Shown here: positions 12,801 through 24,800 of the stretch, in pieces
Numbering within the stretch: the first letter of the stretch is position 1
Layout: each line of letters begins with the position of its first letter
Assembly: GCF_963676685.1 (NCBI RefSeq)
Contig: NC_092346.1
Coordinates: 72,927,821 to 72,991,820, forward strand
Direction: 5' to 3'
Length of the DNA stretch: 64,000 bases
Source: Mytilus edulis
Lineage: Eukaryota > Mollusca > Bivalvia > Mytilida > Mytilidae
Notes under the pieces: generated by a model
The model's database searches: none
What the model saw: the letters and a program-made list of their open reading frames with translations, nothing else
Told to the model about the DNA's origin: nothing
Program-made: the position numbers and the translations under genes

Positions 12801-15800
12801 GGGTAGGGGATCTGGTTGATCATAATGCAGGATGAGACAATAGATAGAAATTAAAGACAGTTGATAAACTCTTAAGTCATATTAATACATTCTGTTTTAT
12901 CTGTACTACAAAGTGATGAATACATACATATTTTCATTAAAAAAAGGCTATATTTCATGAAACTATTTTACTAAAGTAATCGAAATGTAATCGAAAAGTA
13001 ATCGATAATTACATCATAATTTTTGCTGTAATCGATTAAATTACGATTACATGTAATCGAAAATGTCTTCGATTACAGATTACTGTCGATTACTTGCAAA
13101 AATGTAATCAATTACAATCGATTACGATTACAGATTACGATTACCCCATCCCTGCAACTATATATGTTGTATAGAAGCAAGCAGTGTTAGCTGTACATGT
13201 CTGCCTGGCATGGTTCATCTGACCTTGACCTCATTTTCAAGGTTCATTGGTCTTTTTTTAGTTATCTTGGTTAATGTTAAGTTTATGTGACAGTTGTAAT
13301 AAAACTTAGCTTTATACTTAGGACTATCAACAAAATATCAATGATTAGTATAGAAGGCCAGACATTTCAGCGTGTGCACTCTTGTTAGTCTACCAATACT
13401 ACCATTGGAACTACCAATTTCATGTATTTGATTGTTGCATCTAAAACAAATGACACATTGGAATTTCCAATCTTTTTAGCACTGAAGGCTGTTCCTCAAA
13501 ACATTGTGCAAAACAGGTCCAGACACAATATTGGTATAGTTATGATAGAAATGGAGAAAGTTACAGTATCTCTCCTTGTAATATACTTACATATAAAAAT
13601 AAGGAGATGTGGTATGATTGCCAATGAGACAACTATCCACTAGAGTTCAAATGATGAATACTATATTTGATTGGGTCAGAAACCTTCTTGTGGAAGTTTT
13701 CTTACTGAAAAAAAAAGTTATGGATATCTTATTTTACCAGAGACATTTATCCTTTATAATTTACATGTAGAATCACAATAAGCTATCAGTATATGTACAC
13801 TACAGAGATCTATTCATCCTAAACTTATAGTTTATCATTCTTTAAATAAGAAAGGGGTTTATTGGCTTTGAGAATTCTCTAAATGGTCTTTCTACTTATG
13901 TTTTTTTTATTTATCAAAAAACCTTATATCTTCTAACTGCCTTCTTATTGAGGGGAATCTTAAAATGTTTTTTTCAATCTATATGAGAAAATGGGTAACA
14001 TTCGGAAACGATGCTTATTTACCTTCTTGATCTTTTGTAAACATGTTGATTTCAAATTTTACAATTTTCATTTGCTAAGCAGATATCCTACATACATTGC
14101 ATATTTTAAGACCTATTGCATTTTTTTTCTCAGATGTTTAGAATGTGTTGTGCATTCTTGTGGTCATCTGTTCAATAAGTATGTAGACCAGGAATTACTG
14201 GACCTAATATTTATGGCATTGTTACACACAAACAGATTTGTACGAGAGACAGGATTTTATGTGTGTGCCGCAATAGTTTCTATTGGTGTCACTGGTGATG
14301 GTAAGAAAACACATCTTTAAAAATATTTTGGTTTATTTTGTTATCATATTAATTCACCATTTGATGAACAAGTATCCTTCAAAATCAGAGCAAGTATACA
14401 TAGTTAATGATGAAATAAATATAACTTTATTCATTTCAACCTTTTACTGAATTCAAATCTATAGATATAAGAAGATGTGGTATGAGTGCCAATGAGAACT
14501 CTCCATCTAAGTCACAAGCGTGGATGAGAAGTCATACACATGTTTTCAATAATGTAATAGTATGCTGTTTTACTCAAGATCTAAAAGGTAATATTTACTA
14601 CAATATATAAATAAAGGTATGATCATGAAAAATAGATAAGAGTCTCCTCCCTTGACAGGTTTCTTATGTACTTAGTGAAGAGCACATGCATATTTTAAGA
14701 AAATAAATAAGGAGATGTGGTATAATTGCCAATACATTTATTTCTTATCTTCAGTTGGGTTATCTCTTTGACACATTCCCCATTTCCATTTTTAATTTTA
14801 TTAAAAGATAATGTTCACAACTTAATTTAAATGACCAAAGCAATTCAGTCATATCTTTACAATTTTATTTCATAGGAAAATCAACTTTAAAATTAAAAGA
14901 AGAAAATTCTGTGTATAGACATGGAACGCAATTGTCAGAATACCTTGGAAAAGGATTATCTGATAATTGGAGTCAGGTAAGTTAATGATATGTGAATGTT
15001 TTGACTTAATTAAGTGAATGACTACAGACATACCTCATCTTTGATTATGATTATTTTGCTCCAAGATGACAGAAACTTTTTTTTGCAGTGCCTTTTACTA
15101 AAAACGACAGGACAATTAATGGATTTTTGCTAATTCTTAACTGTTACATACAGTACGCACAGAGAGTTTGTAATCGCGAACTGTAATCACGGATTTCGGA
15201 GTGTAGCAGTGTCACACAGCGAAACACGGATTATACTCCCAATTTCCTCCAAAGATTCTCTCCCAACACCGCGTGGCTGTTAATTGTTTTTTTGCCAATC
15301 GGATGTACTGAAAATTAATGACACGTGTCAACATAATCAGAGCAGCCAGATTTATTACCTTTGTACATTTAATCGATCTTGATTGCACCTGTGTGCTTAA
15401 AACACGGTATTAAAATTTCCTGTCTTTGACCTGTCATATCTGTAGATAAAAATGTGACATTTTCATTTAAAATAAGATAATTATTCTTATATGTATTTGC
15501 CCCATGTCATTGTCATTTGAAATAACACGTACAAACGTATAAAAATACGAATTAAACACTTATTTTGTACTTTTATTATAGTCCGGTCCGGTCAGGTCAT
15601 GATTTTTGTTTTTTAACAAAGACAATTTTACCACAATTAGAATCTTTTATGACCTACTCAGTGAGCAATATCCGGTTCATTAATTGTTCAATACATAAAT
15701 ATCAACTGGCTTAAAACAAAATGATGTTTTTACAGTAATTTGTCCAATCTAAACCCAAGAGTTAATTTATCAGATCAACAAGTGAACTCTGTTACTTTCA

Positions 15801-18800
15801 ATTTATTTTGCAATTTAAAATATTATGTTTCACTACTTCGGTAGATTACCGACTTGAAATATTTGAATACAGAAAAGAAACTGTAAAATGACAACTCTGT
15901 TGAATGAAGGGAAAATGTTTTGTATGCAATGTGCCCTATATTCATAAAAACACAACACTGAGAGACATTCCCCGCCCAGACACAACACAATAATCACAAC
16001 TTAATTTAATTATATGAAGAAAAAAAATCATGTGTTGTGTATCTCTGTTATGATCTGTTATTGATCCTTTATTATTTTATATAAAATTGGATGGGCGCAA
16101 TCCGTATTTTACTGCTCGTTAAAAGTCCTTGGCGAAATAAAAAAAGAACAATTAATACTATAGAATATTAAAATGAAATTATATTGTGTTCTACAAGAAA
16201 GAAATATGTGAAAAAAATGTGGATGGGATTTCTACGATCTACACATTTTCACAGAGGATCTCTACCAAAGCCCAACAGAAACTGAACAACATTCATCCTG
16301 TTTTTCATCTACCATTAATGTATATTGTTGACCATGGACATATAAATAATGTCCAGGTTTATGTCCTGTGTTGACTGAGAAACGTAAAGATAAAAGGCTG
16401 GTGTTTGTTTATTCAGAAAAGGATTATATTTTAGTTTCCGGTTAATCAATTGTAAAAGGATCTGCTAGAGCCTCACTCTTAAGGCATACAAATGTCAATC
16501 ATTCCAAAGCAAATTTAAACCCTGAATGAATTTTCCCACGGTCATCCAAAAAGGTCACCTGAGTTTACTGTTACGTGATAATATTTCCCGCCAAATAAAA
16601 ATCTTGTGGACAAAATTGATGTCACTATTTTTAGCATTCAATATTGTGAGCGAGGTCAAGTTTAAAGTTCAACCACACACAGTTGATCACTGAGATGTGT
16701 CTTTCCACAGCAATTAATTTCATTTAAAAAAATTTAAAATCACTGTCCTTTATACATCACACAAGTTAATATTCATTGTGTGTAAATGAATATTATGCAA
16801 TGGCGAGTTGATGCAGCTCTAGAAGTATTCCTGTTGTAGCCAAAATGTATTATTTATCCTAAATTAATGCCAACAAATCGTAAAGAGAAAATGCTGTAGA
16901 CTTATTACGCATAACGAATGGTGAATAGTATTTTCTTTTTTACTTGCATATACAAATTTTGAGACACGTAATTTTCTTTAAACTGCTCACATTTTATATT
17001 CAGCGTTAGTTTCTGTTTATTTTTACGCAAGTATGTCTCTTTTGTAAATAAAATAATTTACAGATGAACTTAAACAAGGTCAAAATCAAGTATAGTTTTG
17101 TTATAAAACTTTAATGCAACTGAAAGAATAACAACAACATTCTGCTTTTAAATCTTTTATTTGTTTCAAGCAATTATGTAATCGTAAAATGAAAATAGTG
17201 TAGGCTTATTTATAGCATAACGAATAGTGAATAATATTTTCTTTTTTAGTTGTATACAAAACTTTGAGACATGTAATTTTCTTTAAACTGCCCACATTTA
17301 TTCAGTGTACGTCTCTGTTTATTTTTACACAAGTATATCTCTTTTATAAATTAGATATTTATTTACTGACAAGAAAAAATACAAGTTTTTTTTTTAATAA
17401 AACAATTTTTAAATGTACAGTGTAATTGAAAGAACTTACAATAACGTTTTGCTTTTAAATCTTTTATTTGTTTCAAGCAATCATAAATATAACCTGATTA
17501 TCAATAGACAGGAAATACAATTGTTTAATTACATAAGTAATCTCACATACCTTGACTGTCACATACTGGCATAGATTAGAAGGATTAGGACAATTAATTA
17601 CCTGGTGTGACACCGCGTCACACCGGACTGGGAGAGATGTTGCTAATGCAATAAACAAAAGGTAACGAATTTACGCAGAAGTCCGAGGGACTACTCCCAA
17701 ATTTCTCTGAGAATTTAGGGAAGGATGTCGGAGTTTTCTGGTGTCACAGCTAGATGCGAAAACGTAGCTCTATTGTCCTTTGATTTTTTTTTTGCCATAT
17801 TGGTCCGCAAATATCAAAAATCATCAAAAGGACCTTAAGAGCTACATTTTCGCAGCTAGTGTCACACCAAGAAAAAACTTGGTGTTTGGAGTTTGGGAAG
17901 CCTTTCGCGAAATTTGTACTGTACCCTCAAATACTATAACAGCAAAATGACTTGAGTGTTTAGGTAAACGTTATATATTTGGCTAGCTAGCTTCCTTGCT
18001 AGCTGAATCGTGAAATCATTATTACATTAGGTATTCTACCCTTCTTTAAGGGTAGTCTAGTCCTGCAGACAGGTGATTAGTTATCAGTCTTACTAGTCTA
18101 CTCTTTTAAAGTTCAAAGCTTGCCTGTTTGAGTTTTCAATTCCAGATCCTGGATTTTGTTAAATATGAGTTTGAAGAGGGTATTTTGACTTGATCATAAA
18201 ATAATTTGTAATTCATTAGGTTCACAGATACAGATACTGTAAATTTCAATACAAACTCCAAGTTTTTGGATACACCTAATTTAATAGCATTGCTTATAAT
18301 AAAAACCGAGTGATTTTAAGATGATATTTTCACAAATGAAACATATTTATAATTTATAACCAAGTAACTAATTGATGGTTATAACATGTCTGTATTTAGT
18401 AGACATTGGTTTTGTCATTGTTACAATTACCATTATATCATCTACAGTATGAATATGTATTTGTTGTAGGTACGTCTAGCAGCATCTGTAGCCACAAGGA
18501 AGTTTCTACATAGTTTACCATCAGAGGAGGTTAAGGATCAATTCTATAGCATACTCATACCAAGAATGTGCCTCAACAGGTAATTAAAATTGCAAAAAAA
18601 AATATTATTATATGTGTGGTCTAACTGTTAGGACAATTGTATATTTACTTGGTATTGACCAATATATCTACAATGGTCTTTGTGATTCGGTGGGTTTTGA
18701 TTTGTTATGCACTTCCTCTGTTCACTAAGATTATAAAGTGTTTGAACAAATAAAAAGTGGATGATATGTCAATGAGACAACAAGTTACAACCCAAAATAA

Positions 18801-21800
18801 CTATATCCAAAATTCATCTTCAGAGCAACAAATTCTTCAACCATAGTTGGTCAGGGTTGTGTATAATATGTCCAGTGTTAAATCATATGGAGTCTTTTAA
18901 ATAAGTAGATAAATTAACAGGAAACAAACATCTACAATCTCAAACCTGTTTCTCCAAAAAAGAACAGTCAGATATGAAAAATAACTATCGATGAGGTTTC
19001 TGACTTCAGTGACTTGGGACAGGCTCTTGAAATGTAACAGGATTAAATTAAATTTAGATCGTAACCCTCCTCTTGTTAAAATTGATCAGTAGAATAACAA
19101 CACATACTTAAAGGAAAAATCAATAAAACCAGTACAAAAAAGCACTTTTCTCTGGTGTCGTTCATACTTTTGAGAAAAGTATGTCAGTCAGTCAGTCAGT
19201 CAGTTTAGAAGTCTCTTCTTCGTATCATTCTTTTATATAAAAACAAAATTGAAAATGAAAATGAGGAATGTGTCAAAGGAATCATGCCTGATGACGTAGC
19301 ATAAAGATTTTTTTTGGCAGATCATTTAAAAAGAAAAAAATAAGTTTGCCTGCATATAAAATATAAGAATGTATATTTATTTAGTGGTGTATTTTAGATA
19401 CTATGTAGCTGAAGGTGTTAGAATATATTCACAAGAAACATGGAGACAGACAACAGAAGGAGAAGGAAGACATCTTGTAGAGAAATATATTGACGATGTG
19501 GTAAATACATATTTAAAATTAAACTTTTAAATAAATCTATATAGAAATTTATTTAAATATTGTAATCTGTTGCTAAAAGATTGTATGAGTTTATTGTCAG
19601 AAATGCAGATATTAAACAAAATTGAACTCTAAATTTATATTTTCAGGTTAACTATTATATTGAATCAACAATAGCAGACAACCATGCGGTTAGAGAAGCT
19701 GCTTGTGCTTGTATTGCTGAACTAGGAGCTAAGGTAATATACACACTTGTATTGCTGAACTAGGAGCTAAGGTAATATACACACTTGTATTGCTGAACTA
19801 GGAGCTATGGTAATATACACACTTGTATTGCTGAACTAGGAGCTAAGGTAATATACACAAATAAGTATGGTATAACAAAGGGTATTAGTGAAAAATAGGG
19901 TCACATTATTGTCTTATCAATGTTCTTTTGTCTTAGCAATTGTTTCATACTTTTCAAACAGAAGTTTTTATTATGCTAATTAAAAAGTAACAATAAAGAA
20001 TCATATTTAATCAGTAGTGGTTTTCTAAGCTCCAATGTGTTCAAAATATTTCTAAATCTTAAAGATTCTAAAAGAAAAATACATGTGGAAAAAAATAAAA
20101 TAAGACATCTTTGTTGGTTTGACTCTGATTGATACTTGTTTAGTTGGCAATCAAACTCTCTCTACATATAAAATTGAGAATGGAAATGGGGAATGTGTCA
20201 AAGCGACAACAACCCTGGCCATAGAGCAGACAACAGCCGAAGGCCATCAATAGGTCTTCAATGTAGCGAGAAACTCCTGCACCCGGAGGCGTCCTTCAAC
20301 TGGCCCCTAAACAAATATGTATACTAATTCAGTAATAAACGACTCCGAATTATACACAAGAAACTGAAATTAAAAATGTTTATATCAGTAAAGATAAGTC
20401 ACATGAATCTGTAGAATAATTCAGTTACAAGAAAAAAAATTATTAAAGAATAACAAAACTTGCATATAATTAGTAAGATTTCTCTTGCATTTCTTTTTAT
20501 TTGAAACCTATATAATATTTTGCAGATTGAAAGAAATGCAGTAAGATCACATGTTCCCAGACTGCTGGCTGCTTTGTTGGTGTGTTTTAATGATGACAGC
20601 TGGCCTGTCAGAGATGGTAACTAATTTATTAATTGGCTTGTACTTGTAATTTATGCTTTAAAAGGCAAATAGAAATTTCAAAGAGGGAAAAATAGTGAAA
20701 TTAAGTATAAAAAAGAAGATGTGGTAATGTTTTTCGTATATTTATCATCTTTGTGGTCAATTCATACAAATTCATGGTTTGTTAAAATTTTACAGACTAT
20801 TGAGCACAACATGCAAACTAAATTTTTGATGGTTTTCTAGATAGTCATTCAAAACTTATGGAACATTAATGTTTAAAAATATGGGCAATTTATTTTTTGT
20901 TCAATGTACAAATCTGGTTTCTTTCCATGTAATCCCCTGAAATTTCTATACAGTAAAACATGTTTGAAAAGACCACATAAAGGATAGCAAAAAAGTGGTC
21001 TCTTAAGACAGGTGGAATTTAAATACAGGTTCAATATATATGAAATGTTCCACAGAGGGATCTAAAATAAATGGTCTTATAACACAGCTTTTTGCTTAGT
21101 ATTTATAATGAAGAGGAAAGCTGAAAGAGTTGTACTATTTGTTAAAAACCTGATTTTCTGATTCGATAAATGGAAATTGGGGTTTCACATTTATTGTCGC
21201 AATACAGCATGCATTTTCATCACATGTAAGCTTTAAACAGAGTACAACAGTGTAATCCATATATTTCTAATATGCCAAAAATCATATCATGAAGTAAAAC
21301 TTAATCACAGTGACTATACATAATATATATGATATGCTACTTGTTTGAGCTGATGTGGAGCATTTTTGATCTGTAGGTTACGAAGATGTTTTCTGTGTTT
21401 AATCCTCTATATAGAGATTCTTTTCTTTCTTTCAGCTGCATGTGTAGCATGTGGAAATTTTGTTTTATGCTTTCCTGAAGAATCAAGGTATGTTCATTAT
21501 TGTGAGAAATGTAGGAATGACACATTAGAATGTAATATAAGGTAAAACTATTTCTTTTATTCAGTACTCATCATTTTTCTTTTTTTATCACAATATTTGG
21601 AATAAAGAGAGGTTGAAAGAAGAATATATATTAAGAATGAGTTAAGATATAAGCATTTGGCTCTATAATATCAGTTGTACAGATGACAAAAATATAGGTG
21701 CGGGAAATACAAAGCCATCTACCCTTCAAATTTGTTCACTTACCCTAAATTTCAGTGTAACAATGCTTATGTTGTTAAGTCACAGTAAGAACAACTTATT

Positions 21801-24800
21801 CAGTGACTTTGTTTACACTGATTGACCTCAGGTCAACTGGCATAGTTCATTCATAAAAAAAACATCTTCAGATTGGTGTGTACCATATCATATTAATGTA
21901 ACTACTGTCAATAGCTGTATAAAAGCTTGTCTATAAAATAAGTTTCAAGCGGACGTATTGTATCAATGGTTTATTTCACCTGACAGAATTAAACCTGTCT
22001 TGTGTTTCCCGTTAAAACTTATGTAAAACTGCTAATAAAGGCTATGATTTAATTATATGACAAACTGACTCAGTTATGATTATAATTATTTTGCAGAAAC
22101 AGCTTGCCAGATTTATACCCTCTGTTTTTCAACAATTTACAAGACAATATTGCCTCAGTCAGACAGGGGGCTGCTTTAGCTCTAGCCAATGTTGTACAAG
22201 CTTATGGTAAGTCAGGGTTCTCACAAAGGATTTTTCAAGACGAATCCATGGACTCATAACTTTTGGCCATGATGAGTCCAACGGTGTGAGGATGAAATTT
22301 TACTGCTATATAATTTAGTAATTCAGTTTCCAGATCAAAATACAGCATGGAAATGCCATGAAATTTTATTTTAAAAACATTTGTAATAAAATGATGATAT
22401 ATAAATGTATGTGTTCATTTGATTTAACATTTTACAATTTTAAGCATTTTTGGACTCATCAGCTTTCAAATATTGTCCTCAGAATTGACAGTGGACTACA
22501 TTTACACCTCTCATAAGTCTATAAGTCTTAACCAGAGCTGATCATGTTCCAATTTCCTGTCTAACAGGTATGTACAACAAGGTAACTTTCTTAGTACACC
22601 ATAGGGTGCTGTATTTGCTCTACCCAACTCTATACAAGCTTATGGTAATATCCTTAGTTGCAGAGGATGCAGAAGGAACTGAAATCGTTACTGTACATAC
22701 CCATTAGACAGAAAGTTTTAGCATGATCAGCTCTGGCTAAGACTTACAGACTAATGAGAGGTGTACAAGTATTCCACTGTCCATTCTGGTGACTATATTT
22801 GTAGACATTTGTTAGTCCACACATCACAAAAAATATAAGAAATATGGTTCTGCAGCTATGGTGAGCATATAAAAAAATAAAAAAATAAGGACCATAAAAG
22901 TGACAGTTCCACAGCTGGTTTAAACATTGTGATATTTATATATATATACAATGTAGATGAACTAACAAAATTAGTTTGATTACAGTTGGTATGGTAAAGA
23001 AGATTTTATTTCAGTGAATCTGATTAAGTGATTCAGTATAGACAGACTGTTTTGTAGGTCAATCCAGTATGGAAACTATCACAAACAAGGTGAAAGAAGG
23101 ATTAGAGGGTGTAGAAAAACAACCTGCATCATCAGAAAAGTACAGTGCTTTAGATAAAGGCCCTGGAGCTTATGGTGTTGTTAAAATGTTAAGAGATAAT
23201 GATATGGACTTACATACAGATAAACAGGTCAGTATAATTCTGGATATCAGTTCAGTAATTTATCTTGCAATGTAAGAATTGCAATCTGAGGGATATAATA
23301 ATTTTTCAAGTCCCAGTAATGCACAGCATCAGCTGTCATTATGAGATAGAAACATAAAATACAATTTTTGTTAAAAACAAACAATGGTATTGTATAAAAA
23401 AGTGTTATTTTTTTTAATTTACTTTTTTAATTATGACAAAGGCTAGTTGAACATAAGAAAAACAGTAATCAATTTTGAATCAGTTGCCATCCTTTAGGTT
23501 ACCAGATATTTTTGAACTCAATTAACATTAAAGACCACAAAAGTGTTCTTCACCAGCCAAGTAGTTGGTAAATAGCATGACAATTGGATAATATTTTATT
23601 AAAATTTTCTATTATTACATTTTGGAAATAATTTTGAATAAAGGAGTTTAACTCTCTAATGCAAAGCTCTGATTCTTATTTGGAGTTAACTATACTTTGA
23701 TCAGCTCCTCAATGTTTGTATAAGGTTTGAATTTTCAAAAACTTCTAAGCATCACTGAAGAGACATTAATTAACCAAATGTCCTTCTTTGCAGAAAATTA
23801 GTTACTGTTTTTATCATGCATGCATTGATAACATCATAAATACATGTATCAGGAAATGACCTTACTCAATTAGAACAGTCAGTATCTAAAGTCATATAAT
23901 AATTCCAGATTGACAATATCTTGTAGATGTATTCCTGTGGGTCATTAGCACCTAAGATGGGAAGAGGTGGTGGATGTATGGATCATAAGTTCAAGAAACC
24001 CTCAGAGCCGTGGGAGTTAACAGATGGGTAAGGTCTTATGCAACATAATACTGATGTACAAACATGAAATGATAGTCTTTTCTTCTTACATAAATCATTC
24101 AATCCGTATACTCAAGTGAAGTGATTGATATTCTTTTACAGCCGATTTCATTGAGTGTGAAGCCAAAGGTAATATCTTTGATTAACTTGCTTGTTAGCTG
24201 AACCGTAGAGTCATTGTTAGGTCAGGTAAACTACCTTCCTTTAAGAGTAGACTAGTCCAGCAGATAACCGATCTATCTGTCTGTTGGACTAGGCTACTTC
24301 GAAAGGAGGCTAGTATACCTGACCTAATAATGACTTCACAGTTCAGCTAACAAGCAAGCTAACCAAAGATATTACCTTTGGCTACACACTCAATGAAATC
24401 GGCTGTAATTCTTAAATTCTTGGGTTTTCTTTAACCCATAAAATATTAAAAGTTGGTAGTCCCACGAATTAAAATAAATCTGCATTTTATGAACTTATTT
24501 TAAGCTGACTTTACAATTATAGAAGAAGAAAAAAAATAAAAGTCTTTAAGTTAAAGTTTTATTTAGAATATTTTTATTGCAAAATATGAGCATTGGATGA
24601 ACATCAAATCATCTACATGTAATACAGTATTTTTTTTTTTTTTTTTATATCAGGTGTATTCATTTAATAGCAGAATTATCAAACAACCCTAGCCTATCAG
24701 CATTAGTGGGACAGACGTTACCTGCAGTTGCTAAAGCAGTATCATTTCAGCATTATCCTCAACATGTGGTTTTATTAGAAACACTTTGTAAACAGGTAAA

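Larger units (their letters stand above)
14977..18469 (+). other. Intron 5 of the HEAT gene
   Basis: The longest stretch here without a recognised transposon is 14980-16870, which shows no coding signal. A 304-bp tandem duplication, a fold-back MITE and a relic of another fold-back are listed separately. Confidence 0.5.
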
